Positions 56,266-63,934 of a stretch of 64,000 bases of DNA are shown piece after piece. Below the pieces are notes generated by a model that made no database searches, had not been told where the DNA came from, and saw only the letters and a program-made list of their open reading frames with translations. The DNA comes from Agromyces larvae (GTDB lineage Bacteria > Actinomycetota > Actinomycetes > Actinomycetales > Microbacteriaceae). The stretch's first letter is position 1. Each line of letters begins with the position of its first letter. The stretch is taken from contig NZ_CP094528.1 in the NCBI RefSeq assembly GCF_022811705.1, positions 124,001 through 188,000 on the forward strand, read 5' to 3'. The translations under genes and the position numbers were made by a program.

Positions 56266-56787
56266 ATGCCTTCGCGCCGCGCCGCCACCACGCTCGTCTT
56301 CGCCGGTCTCGCCCTCGGCTCGCTGCTGTTCACCGGCTGCGCCGGCCCGGCCGACGCCGAATCGACCTCCGCCGGTGCGTCGTCCGCCGAGAAGCCCTCG
56401 TCGAAGGACGCGACGGCCGAGAAGGAGTCGGCCGACGACGCGACCGACGCCGCGACGACCGAGGAGGACTGCCTCGCCTTCCAGAGTGCGCTGACCGACT
56501 CCGCCACCGCGCTGCAGGAGGGCATGAGCGAGTACTCCACCGATCCGGCGGCCGCCGTGGCGACGCTGAAGGACTTCCAGGGCACGTTCGACGCCGCGGT
56601 CGCCGACCTCTCCGACGCCGACGTCAAGGCGGTCGGCGCCGACGCGAGCGCGAAGCTCGCCGACGTCATCGGCGCACTCGAGGGCGGGGTCGCCGACCCC
56701 GCGAACCTCGACATGACCGCCTACCTCGAGAAGGTGACGGCGATGACCGAGTCGTTCGGCGCCATCGGCGAGGTCTGCGCCGCGTAA
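56266..56787 (+). CDS. small secreted lipoprotein of unknown function
   Basis: The 173-residue protein starts at ATG 56266. A signal with lipobox LFTGC is followed by a Ser/Ala/Glu/Lys-rich low-complexity linker (to about residue 70), then a helical domain of about 100 residues with one cysteine at each end (EEDCLAFQ and GEVCAA), which may form a disulfide. No known domain is recognised. Confidence 0.7.
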   Translation: MPSRRAATTLVFAGLALGSLLFTGCAGPADAESTSAGASSAEKPSSKDATAEKESADDATDAATTEEDCLAFQSALTDSATALQEGMSEYSTDPAAAVATLKDFQGTFDAAVADLSDADVKAVGADASAKLADVIGALEGGVADPANLDMTAYLEKVTAMTESFGAIGEVCAA

Positions 56788-56808
56788 CCGCAGCGACCGC
56801 ACGCAGGC

Positions 56809-56844
56809 GAGGGGCGGGCGACGGGGATCCGTCGCCCGCCCCTC
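56809..56844. terminator. bidirectional terminator
   Basis: A perfect 16-bp stem (gaggggcgggcgacgg and complement, 4-base loop) lies between the convergent lipoprotein gene and hpaD. Confidence 0.85.
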
Positions 56845-56851
56845 GCGCGTG

Positions 56852-57994
56852 TCACAGCGTGTTGCCGAGCTTGAACCCGTGCTCCTCGTCGCCGCGGCGG
56901 GTGTACGAGAAGCCGTCGGCTCCGATGGTCGCCTCCAGTTCGCTCTCCTCCTCGCGCGCGACGAGCGGCTGCGGGTTGCCGTCGAGGTCGAGCACGAGCG
57001 ACGCGTCGGTGTACCAGGACGGCACCACGGGGTTGCCCCAGAAGTCGCGGCGCTGGTTGTCGTGCACGTCCCACGTGACCACGGGGTTGTCGGGGTCGCC
57101 GGTGTAGTAGTCCTGGGTGTAGATCTCGACGCGGTGCCCGTCGGGGTCGCGCAGATAGAGGTAGAACGCGTTCGAGACGCCGTGGCGCCCGGGGCCGCGC
57201 TCGATGCAGTCCGACCGACGCAGCGCGCCGAGCTTGTCGCAGATCGCGAGGATGTTGTGCTTCTCGTGCGTCGAGAACGCGACGTGGTGCATGCGGGGGC
57301 CGTCGCCGCCGGTCATCGCGGTGTCGTGCACGGTGGGCTTGCGACGCATCCACGCCGCGTAGACCGTGCCCTCCTCGTCCTGGATGTCCTCGGTGACGCG
57401 GAACCCGAGATCCTGCATGAACTTCACGGCCCGCGGCACGTCGGGCGTGACCTGGTTGAAGTGGTCCAGGCGCACGAGCGCGCCCGGCGTGTACAGGTCG
57501 TACCGCCACGCGAGCCGCTCCACATGCTCGACGTCGTGGAAGAACTCGTACGGGAACCCCAGCGGGTCGGTCACCCGCACCGAGTCGCCGATGCCCTTCG
57601 TGAACCCGTCCGCGCGGCGCTCGACGCGGCATCCGAGCTCGGTGTAGAAGGCGACCGCCTTGTCGAGATCCTCGGGCGTGCGGACCCGGTACGAGAACGC
57701 CGCGACCGCGGCGACCGGCCCTTCGCGGAGCACGAGGTTGTGGTGGATGAACTCCTCGAGGCTGCGCAGATAGACGGTCTGCTCGTCCTCCTCGGTCACG
57801 GTCAGGCCGAGGATGTCGACGTAGAAGTCGCGCGACCGCTGCAGGTCGGTGACGACGAGCTCCATGTACGCGCAGCGCAGGATGTCGGGCGCCGGCGCCG
57901 TGGGCGTCGGGATCGGGTGATCGGTGTGGATGGGGGCCTCCTGCGAAACGAAGAAGCCGGAGGAGGTGGGGGTGAGGTGGTCACGGTGGGGCAT
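56852..57994 (-). CDS. hpaD: homoprotocatechuate (3,4-dihydroxyphenylacetate) 2,3-dioxygenase
   Basis: The 380-residue protein starts at ATG 57994. It matches the Brevibacterium HPCD type of vicinal-oxygen-chelate dioxygenases. The metal ligands are H178 (VRLDHFNQV), H237 (PRMHHVAFS) and E290 (GHRVEIYTQDYYTGD). The acid/base His is H223 (PTVHDTAM) and a conserved Tyr is at 280. The spacing equals H155, H214, E267, H200 and Y257 of HPCD shifted by 23, so an N-terminal extension of about 23 residues is present. It opens the homoprotocatechuate ring at the 2,3 bond. It is the last gene of the operon. Confidence 0.96.
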   Translation of the reverse strand: MPHRDHLTPTSSGFFVSQEAPIHTDHPIPTPTAPAPDILRCAYMELVVTDLQRSRDFYVDILGLTVTEEDEQTVYLRSLEEFIHHNLVLREGPVAAVAAFSYRVRTPEDLDKAVAFYTELGCRVERRADGFTKGIGDSVRVTDPLGFPYEFFHDVEHVERLAWRYDLYTPGALVRLDHFNQVTPDVPRAVKFMQDLGFRVTEDIQDEEGTVYAAWMRRKPTVHDTAMTGGDGPRMHHVAFSTHEKHNILAICDKLGALRRSDCIERGPGRHGVSNAFYLYLRDPDGHRVEIYTQDYYTGDPDNPVVTWDVHDNQRRDFWGNPVVPSWYTDASLVLDLDGNPQPLVAREEESELEATIGADGFSYTRRGDEEHGFKLGNTL

Positions 57995-58026
57995 GTCAGC
58001 GTCCTTGCGTTGGTGGGGCGGTCGTT

Positions 58027-58045
58027 CCCTTCGACAGGCTCAGGG
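58027..58045. repeat. REP-like element between hpaD and hpaE
   Basis: cccttcgacaggctcaggg fills most of the short gap between the two genes. Confidence 0.8.
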
Positions 58046-58060
58046 GCCGATCGATCGGGG

Positions 58061-59557
58061 TCAGCGCTTGCCGAAGGTGGGGTTGTGGGGTGCGCCGAGC
58101 GTGATGTGCACGCTCTGCTGGTCGGTGTAGAAGTCGATCGAGCGGTAGCCGCCCTCGTGGCCGAGGCCCGACGCCTTGACGCCGCCGAACGGGGTGCGCA
58201 GGTCGCGCACGTTGTTCGAGTTCAGCCACACCATGCCCGCCTCGACCGACTGCGCGAAGTTGTGCGCGCGCCTCAGGTCGTTCGTCCAGATGTAGGCGGC
58301 GAGCCCGTACTTCGTGTCGTTCGCGAGCGCGAGCGCCTCCTCCTCGGTGTCGAACGGGGTGATCGCCACGACCGGGCCGAAGATCTCCTCCTGGAAGATG
58401 CGGGCGTCGGGCGCGACATCCGCGAACACCGTCGGTGCGACGTAGTTGCCGGTCGCAAAACCCTCGGGCCGGCCGCCGCCGGCGACGAGCCGGCCCTCGC
58501 GCTTGCCCAGCTCGACGTAGCTCATCACCTTCTCGTAGTGCTCGGGATGCACGAGCGCGCCGACCTCGGTCGCCGGGTCGTGCGGATGCCCGACCTTCAC
58601 GCGCTTCGCCTGCGCCGCGTAGCGCTCGACGAACTCGTCGTACACCTCGCGCTGCACCAGGATGCGGCTGCCCGCGGTGCAGCGCTCGCCGTTCAGCGAG
58701 AACACGCCGAAGATGCACGCGTCGATTGCGACGTCGAGGTCGGCGTCGGCGAACACGACCGCGGGGCTCTTGCCGCCGAGCTCCATCGAGAGCCCTTTCA
58801 GGTACGGCGCGGCGTTGCCGAAGATGATCTGGCCCGTGCGGCTCTCGCCGGTGAACGAGATCAACGGCACGTCGGGATGCTTCACCAGCGCGTCGCCCGC
58901 CTCCTCGCCGAGACCGTTCACGAGGTTGAACACGCCCGCCGGCAGCCCGGCCTCCTCGAAGATGCCGGCCCACAGCGACGCCGACAGCGGCGTGAACTCG
59001 GCCGGCTTCAGCACGACCGTGTTGCCGGTCGCGAGCGCGGGACCCAGCTTCCACGACTCGAGCATGAACGGGGTGTTCCAGGGAGTGATGAGGCCCGCGA
59101 CGCCGATCGGCTTGCGGTTCACGTAGTTCATCTGCCGGCCCGGCACCTTGAAGGCGTCATCGGCCTGCGCGACGATCAGGTCGGCGAAGAAGCGGAAGTT
59201 CTCGGCCGCGCGCCGCGCCTGGCCCAGCGCCTGCGTGATCGGCAGGCCCGAGTCGAACGACTCGAGCTCGGCGAGGCGCTGGTCGCGCGACTCGACGAGG
59301 TCGGCGATCCTGTGCAGCACCCGGCTCCGCTCGCGGGGGAGCATGCGCGGCCACGGACCCTCGGTGAAGGCGCGGCGCGCGGCCGCGACCGCGCGGTCGA
59401 TGTCGGCCCGCTTGCCGGCAGCGGCGTGCACGTAGGTCTCGTTCGTGACGGGGTTCAGCACCTCGAACGTGTCGCCGTCGAGCGAGTCGACGGACTCGCC
59501 GTCGATGTAGTGGCGGATCCGGTCGGGCAGACCCTCGGGGGTGAAGACGTCGGTCAT
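58061..59557 (-). CDS. hpaE: 5-carboxymethyl-2-hydroxymuconate semialdehyde dehydrogenase
   Basis: The 498-residue protein starts at ATG 59557, overlapping the gntR stop by 4 bp. It is an aldehyde dehydrogenase with GLSMELGGKSPAVVFADAD (catalytic Glu) and FSLNGERCTAGSRILV (catalytic C293). FIGVAGLITPWNTPFMLE-type sequence and EIFGPVVAITPF are the NAD-binding and family blocks. By position in the operon it oxidises the ring-opened semialdehyde from HpaD. Confidence 0.94.
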   Translation of the reverse strand: MTDVFTPEGLPDRIRHYIDGESVDSLDGDTFEVLNPVTNETYVHAAAGKRADIDRAVAAARRAFTEGPWPRMLPRERSRVLHRIADLVESRDQRLAELESFDSGLPITQALGQARRAAENFRFFADLIVAQADDAFKVPGRQMNYVNRKPIGVAGLITPWNTPFMLESWKLGPALATGNTVVLKPAEFTPLSASLWAGIFEEAGLPAGVFNLVNGLGEEAGDALVKHPDVPLISFTGESRTGQIIFGNAAPYLKGLSMELGGKSPAVVFADADLDVAIDACIFGVFSLNGERCTAGSRILVQREVYDEFVERYAAQAKRVKVGHPHDPATEVGALVHPEHYEKVMSYVELGKREGRLVAGGGRPEGFATGNYVAPTVFADVAPDARIFQEEIFGPVVAITPFDTEEEALALANDTKYGLAAYIWTNDLRRAHNFAQSVEAGMVWLNSNNVRDLRTPFGGVKASGLGHEGGYRSIDFYTDQQSVHITLGAPHNPTFGKR

Positions 59558-60327
59558 GCGATGCTCGCTTTCGTTGCGGAGTCGGAGGTCGTCGGAGCTC
59601 CCTGAGCCGGTCGAAGGGGACGGCGCGGTTCGCGCGTGAGATCGGTGCCCTGCGACAGGCTCAGGGAGCGATCAGGCCGGTGCTCGGCCTGCTGCGCGAG
59701 CACGGCGTCGAGCGTGTTCGTGCGGTGGCGCCGGGCGGCGAGCTCGATCTCGAGCGGGTCGGCGTGCCGCTCGATCAGGTCGAGCAGCGCATCGTGCTCC
59801 TCGACCGAGGCATGCGCACGGCCCGGCACGAACCCGAACGACGTGTCGCGCAGCACCTTCAGCCGGTTCCAGCCGCGGTGCACGAGATCGAGCACGTGCG
59901 GGTTCGGGCAGAGCTCGAACAGCACGGTGTGGAACTCGAGGTTCAGCTCGGTGAACCGGTGCGGGTCGAACGCGGCGAGCACCTCGCGCATCCGCGCGTT
60001 GATCGCGCGCGCCTGCTCGATGCGCTCGGGCGTGATCGCGGGCGCCGCGAGCGCGGTGGCCGCGCCCTCGACGAGCGACAGCGTCTGCATCGTGTAGAGG
60101 TACTCGGCCTCGTGGATGAGCGCGACCTGCGCGCCCACATTGCGCTCGAACGTGACGAGCCCCTCGGCCTCGAGCAGGCGGATCGCCTCGCGCACGGGCA
60201 CCACCGAGACATCCAGCTCGCGCGCGATGGTGCCGAGCACGAGCCGGTAGCCCGGCACGTAGCGGCCGTCCTCGATGCGCTCGCGGATGAACCGGTACGC
60301 GCGCTGGGACTTGCTCTCGCCGGTCAA
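59554..60327 (-). CDS. GntR/FCD family transcriptional regulator
   Basis: The 257-residue protein starts at TTG 60327, overlapping the fusion gene stop by 4 bp. The N-terminal winged helix is SQRAYRFIRERIEDGRYVPG and ELDVSVVPVREAIRLLEAEG. The FCD domain (about 75-220) has the helical pattern with likely metal-binding ELNLEFHTVLFE and HASVEEHDALLDLI. The last ~35 residues (SLSLSQGTDL, RPLRPAQGAP) are encoded by REP-like repeats and are probably not functional. It likely represses the operon by binding the palindrome at 63754-63766. Confidence 0.9.
   Translation of the reverse strand: MTGESKSQRAYRFIRERIEDGRYVPGYRLVLGTIARELDVSVVPVREAIRLLEAEGLVTFERNVGAQVALIHEAEYLYTMQTLSLVEGAATALAAPAITPERIEQARAINARMREVLAAFDPHRFTELNLEFHTVLFELCPNPHVLDLVHRGWNRLKVLRDTSFGFVPGRAHASVEEHDALLDLIERHADPLEIELAARRHRTNTLDAVLAQQAEHRPDRSLSLSQGTDLTREPRRPLRPAQGAPTTSDSATKASIA
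59597..59670. repeat. pair of inverted REP-like elements in the gntR 3' end
   Basis: ccctgagccggtcgaaggg (59600-59618) and ccctgcgacaggctcaggg (59648-59666) face each other and could pair in the transcript. Confidence 0.8.
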
Positions 60328-62057
60328 GGCGTCGCTCCCTGAGCCGGTCGGAGGGAGGGGTCTCGGGTCGGGGTCGCTTCGACAGGCTCAGCGAGCGTGT
60401 TGCCGGGTTCGGCGAGCGTGTTGCCGGGTTCGGCGAGCGTGTTGCCGGGTTCGGCGAGCGTGTTGCTGGACTCGGCGAGCCGGTCGCGCTCGTAGCGGGC
60501 ACGCCACTCGGCGTTCATCGGGAACAGCCCGTCGACCGCCTCGCCCTCGGCGACCCGCTCGGCGACCCACGCGTCGGCCGCGTCCTGCTCGGCAGCCTCG
60601 GCGGCGACCTCGGCGACGAGGTGCGGCGGAATCACGATCACGCCGTCGCCGTCGCCCACGATCACGTCGCCCGGCTGCACGGCCGCGCCGCCGCAGGCGA
60701 TCGTCACGTCGGTCTCCCACGGCACGTGCCGGCGGCCGAGCACGCTCGGGTGCGGTCCCTGCGAGAACACCGGGATGCCGATCTCGGCGACCGCGTCGAA
60801 GTCGCGCACCCCGCCGTCGGTCACGATGCCCGCGGCGCCCCGCACCTTCGCGCGGAGCGCGAGCACGTCGCCGACGGTGCCGGTGCCGCGCTCGCCGCGG
60901 GCGTCGACGACGAGCACCTCGCCAGGGCCGACCGAGTCGAACGCGCGTTTCTGCGCGTTGTAGCCGCCGCCGTGGGACTGGAACAGATCGGGGCGAGCCG
61001 GGATGAACCGCAGCGTGCGCGCACGGCCCACGATGCGGGCACCGGGCAGGTTCGCGTGCACGCCCTCGATGAACACGTCGTGGTAGCCGCGCTTGCGCAG
61101 GGCGACCGAGAGGGTCGCGACCGCGACGCTGGAGAGCTGGGCGCGCAGGTCGTCGGTGAGCTCGAACCGAGTGCTCCCTGAGCCCGTCGAAGGGAGGCCG
61201 CCGGTTGGGGTCGCTTCGACGGGCTCAGCGAGCGGAGTGTCGGTTGGGGTCGCTTCGACGGGCTCAGCGAGCGCGACGGGCTTAGCGAGCGGAGCGGCTC
61301 GGCCCGCCGCGACCGCGGCCGCCAGCGCTTCGGCCGAGCCCCAGGCCTCCAGGCGCTGCGCGTCGTCGACCGACGGGGTGTCGCCGAAGTCGCCGAACGG
61401 CACCTCGCCCTGGACGACGGAGGTGACGAGCCGCCCGGTGCTCGGCGCGCCGGGGGCGTTCGGCGCGTCGACCTCGACCTCGACCACGTCGCCGGGCAGC
61501 ACGACGCTCGACCCGGCAGGCGTGCCGGTCAGGATCACGTCGCCCGTCTCGAGGGTCAGGTGCTGCGACAGGTCGGCGATGATGCGGCCGAAGCCGAAGA
61601 TCATCGCGTCGGAGGTGTCCTCCTGCACGAGCTCGCCGTTCACCCAGGTGCGCACGCGCCACCCGCCCTCGCCGGCGACGTCGGCCGGGATCGCGACCGG
61701 CCCGATCGGCGTGAACCCGTCGCCGCCCTTGTTGCGCAGGTTCGACCCCTTGTCGGCGGTGCGCAGGTCGTACACACCGAAGTCGTTCGCCGCCGTGACC
61801 TGGGCGACGTGCGTCCAGCCGTCCTCGGGTGCGACGCGGCGCGCGGGCTCGCCGATCACGAGGGCGATCTCGCCCTCGAACGCGAGCAGCTCGGTGCCGG
61901 CGGGGCGCTCGACGGTGCCGCCGGTCGCCGCCAGCGACGACGACGGCTTCAGGAAGTAGCTCGGATGGGCGGGCGTGCGGCCGCGCTGCGCAGCGCGCGA
62001 CGCGTAGCTCAGGTGCACGGCGATGATCTTGCCGGGCGTGGCGATGGCGGAGGTCAT
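60324..62057 (-). CDS. fusion: fumarylacetoacetate hydrolase-type domain (HpaG-like) plus RraA-like domain
   Basis: The 577-residue protein starts at ATG 62057. Residues 1-255 form an FAH domain (AFEGEIALVIGEPARRVAP, TAANDFGVYDLR, MIFGFGRIIADLSQHLTLE, GDVILTGTPAGSSVVLPGD), as in the HpaG decarboxylase/isomerase. Residues ~256-295 are a linker coded by REP-like repeats. Residues ~296-525 form an RraA/HMG-aldolase-like domain (YHDVFIEGVHANLPGARIVG, GTVGDVLALRAKVRGAAGIV, TDGGVRDFDAVAEIGIPVFS). The C-terminus has NTLAEPG repeats. In enterobacteria HpaG is a double FAH protein. Here RraA replaces the second half. RraA-fold proteins include oxaloacetate-type decarboxylases, so this half may do the decarboxylation. 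Confidence 0.85.
   Translation of the reverse strand: MTSAIATPGKIIAVHLSYASRAAQRGRTPAHPSYFLKPSSSLAATGGTVERPAGTELLAFEGEIALVIGEPARRVAPEDGWTHVAQVTAANDFGVYDLRTADKGSNLRNKGGDGFTPIGPVAIPADVAGEGGWRVRTWVNGELVQEDTSDAMIFGFGRIIADLSQHLTLETGDVILTGTPAGSSVVLPGDVVEVEVDAPNAPGAPSTGRLVTSVVQGEVPFGDFGDTPSVDDAQRLEAWGSAEALAAAVAAGRAAPLAKPVALAEPVEATPTDTPLAEPVEATPTGGLPSTGSGSTRFELTDDLRAQLSSVAVATLSVALRKRGYHDVFIEGVHANLPGARIVGRARTLRFIPARPDLFQSHGGGYNAQKRAFDSVGPGEVLVVDARGERGTGTVGDVLALRAKVRGAAGIVTDGGVRDFDAVAEIGIPVFSQGPHPSVLGRRHVPWETDVTIACGGAAVQPGDVIVGDGDGVIVIPPHLVAEVAAEAAEQDAADAWVAERVAEGEAVDGLFPMNAEWRARYERDRLAESSNTLAEPGNTLAEPGNTLAEPGNTLAEPVEATPTRDPSLRPAQGATP
60334..60490. repeat. REP-like elements and 21-bp tandem repeats in the fusion gene 3' end
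   Basis: A REP-like unit at 60334-60355, another at 60376-60397, then ggcgagcgtgttgccgggttc repeats (four units, about 60390-60474, the last diverged). On the minus strand these encode NTLAEPG heptads and a low-complexity tail. Confidence 0.85.
61173..61290. repeat. REP-like cluster coding the FAH-RraA linker
   Basis: Three units lie at 61173-61195, 61213-61234 and 61252-61273. The second and third are spaced by 39 bp and share gagtgtcggttggggtc-type spacer. All 39 linker residues come from this cluster. Confidence 0.85.
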
Positions 62058-62085
62058 GGGCGTCCTCGTCTCGTGGGTGGAAGGG

Positions 62086-62952
62086 TCAGTAGCTCGTGCG
62101 GGATGAGCTCGAGGCATCCGGTTCGCCCGTCGCATCCGGCGCGCTCGGCCGCGACCCGACGAAGCGATCCGCGAGCGACTCGGTCGCGCGCGCGAGCAGC
62201 GCGACGTCGGCGCCGACCGCCGCGAACGACGCACCCGCGGCGAGGTAGCGCTCGGCCTCGTCGGGCACGAACGCGTTGATGCCGGCCGGCTTGCCCGCCG
62301 CCCGCGCGGCGCGGATCGCGGTGAGCGCCGCCTCGACGACATCGGGGTGGCTCGGCTGCCCGAGCAGCCCCATGGATCCGGCGAGGTCGGCCGGGCCGAC
62401 GAAGATCGCGTCGACGCCGTCGACCGCGAGGATCTCCTCGACGTTCGCCACCGCAGCGGCCGACTCGATCTGCACGGTGAGGCTCACCGTCGACGAGGCA
62501 TCCGCAAGATAGCCCTCGACCCGGTTCCAACGCGACGACCGCGCGAGCGACGCACCCACGCCGCGCACCCCGGCAGCGCCCGGAGCCGAGCCTGCGCCCG
62601 GATACCGCACCGCGCGCACCAGTTCGCGCGCGTGCTCGGCCGAGTCGACCATCGGCACGAGCAGGTTCTGCACGCCGAGGTCGAGGTACTGCTTCACGAC
62701 GACCGTGTCGCCGATCGGCGGGCGCACGACCGGCGCGACCGGGTACCCCGACACGGCGTAGAGCTGGTGCAGGATCGTCTGCAGGTCGTTGGGGGAGTGC
62801 TCGGCGTCGATGAGCACCCAGTCGACGCCGCTGCCCGCGACCACCTCGGCCACGAGCGGGCTGGCCGAGCACACCCACAGGCCGATCTGCGGGCGGTCGG
62901 CCGCGGCGAGGCGCGCCGCGAACGTGTCGGGGAGGTTCATTCGAATCGGCAT
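62086..62952 (-). CDS. hpaI: HpaI-type 2-oxo-hept-ene-dioate aldolase
   Basis: The 288-residue reading from ATG 62952 has a good ribosome site (GGGAG) and overlaps hpaH by 16 bp. ATG 62940 is an alternative in an ATGA overlap. GLWVCSASPLVAEVVAGSGV, WVLIDAEHSPNDLQTILHQL (catalytic His), TVSLTVQIESAAAVANVEEI (metal Glu) and GVDAIFVGPADLAGSMGLLG (metal Asp) are the class II HpcH/HpaI signatures. It splits the last intermediate into pyruvate and succinate semialdehyde. The C-terminus is slightly extended with a serine-rich tail. Confidence 0.94.
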   Translation of the reverse strand: MPIRMNLPDTFAARLAAADRPQIGLWVCSASPLVAEVVAGSGVDWVLIDAEHSPNDLQTILHQLYAVSGYPVAPVVRPPIGDTVVVKQYLDLGVQNLLVPMVDSAEHARELVRAVRYPGAGSAPGAAGVRGVGASLARSSRWNRVEGYLADASSTVSLTVQIESAAAVANVEEILAVDGVDAIFVGPADLAGSMGLLGQPSHPDVVEAALTAIRAARAAGKPAGINAFVPDEAERYLAAGASFAAVGADVALLARATESLADRFVGSRPSAPDATGEPDASSSSRTSY

Positions 62953-63722
62953 GTCACGGCTCCCAGGTCTCGGTAGTCGGCGTGCACGGTGTCGCCGCGC
63001 TCGACCCACATCGGGCGGGTGAACGAGCCCGCGAGGATGATCTCGCCGGCCCCCAGCGCCTGCCCGTGCTGGGCGAGCTTGTTCGCGAGCCACGCGACGC
63101 CCATCGCCGGGTGGCCGAGCACGGCGGCGGCGACGCCCGACTCCTCGATGGTCTGGTTGCGCGAGAGCAGCGCCGACACCCAGCGCAGATCGACCTCGTC
63201 GACCTTCACCGGGCGGCCGCCGAGCACCATCGCGCCCATCGCGGCGTTGTCGCTGATGGTGTCGACGATGGTGCGGCCCTGCAGCTCGATGTGCGAGTTC
63301 AGGATCTCGAGCGCGGGCACGACGTAGGCCGTGGCATCCAGCACGTCGAAGATCGTGGTGTGCGGGCCCTCGAGCCGGTCGGCGAGCACGAACGCGAGCT
63401 CGACCTCGATGCGCACGTTCGAGAACCGGTCGAACTCGACCGTGGAGCCCGACTCGATGACCATGTCGTCGAAGATGACGCCGTAGTCGGGCTCGGTGAT
63501 GCCGGTCGCGACCTGCATCACCTTCGAGGTGAGGCCGATCTTGCGCCCGACGAGCCGGGCGCCGGCGGCGGCGCGGCGGTCGGCCCAGCGGCGCTGCACC
63601 GCGTAGGCGTCGTCGATCGTCATGTCGGGGTGCCGGGCGGTGAGCAGCGGCACGGTGGTGCGGTCGCGGTCGGCGGCGACGAGTTCGTCGGCGATCGCGT
63701 CGCGGGTGGCGTCATCGAGCAT
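62937..63722 (-). CDS. hpaH: 2-oxo-hept-4-ene-1,7-dioate hydratase
   Basis: The 261-residue protein starts at ATG 63722 behind GGAG. It has MTIDDAYAVQRRWADRRAAA, ARLVGRKIGLTSKVMQVATG, EPDYGVIFDDM and NVRIEVELAFVLADRLEGP, the pattern of HpaH/MhpD hydratases (metal-binding E-x-E). It is the first gene of the operon. It hydrates the oxo-heptene-dioate before the HpaI aldolase step. Confidence 0.95.
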   Translation of the reverse strand: MLDDATRDAIADELVAADRDRTTVPLLTARHPDMTIDDAYAVQRRWADRRAAAGARLVGRKIGLTSKVMQVATGITEPDYGVIFDDMVIESGSTVEFDRFSNVRIEVELAFVLADRLEGPHTTIFDVLDATAYVVPALEILNSHIELQGRTIVDTISDNAAMGAMVLGGRPVKVDEVDLRWVSALLSRNQTIEESGVAAAVLGHPAMGVAWLANKLAQHGQALGAGEIILAGSFTRPMWVERGDTVHADYRDLGAVTCRFE

Positions 63723-63753
63723 GGTTCTCCACGTCGTCGGGGTGATATCCGAA

Positions 63754-63781
63754 ATTGTATACGATCCGCGTGGTCGCGCAA
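63754..63781 (-). promoter_or_regulatory. hpa operon promoter overlapping a GntR-type operator
   Basis: On the minus strand TTGCGC (-35, 63776-63781), a 16-bp spacer and TACAAT (-10, 63754-63759) precede hpaH by about 30 bp. The -10 box lies within the near-palindrome attGTATACgat (63754-63766), typical of GntR/FCD repressor sites. Binding there would block RNA polymerase. Confidence 0.7.
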
Positions 63782-63934
63782 GTCGCCAGCCGGCTCGGCC
63801 GTTTCGCGGATCCGGAATTTCAACGCAACACGCCGGGCATGCGAACCCGATCAGCGGCGAGTCGCGCGATTCCTCCTGATCCGCGTGAACGAGGTTCGCG
63901 GGGCGTGGACTTGGGTGAGGCGGGGAGGGTCGCG
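63782..63934. other. intergenic region upstream of the hpa operon
   Basis: About 150 bp between the next minus-strand gene and the hpa promoter. No gene is seen. No strong hairpin was recognised. Confidence 0.4.

Noticed and set aside
56849..59605. A 918-codon open frame on the plus strand opposite hpaD and hpaE
   Set aside because: It is antisense to two clearly identified genes and has no recognisable domain.
60390..60490. CRISPR array
   Set aside because: The 21-bp units are directly adjoining without spacers and lie in a coding frame. No cas genes are present.
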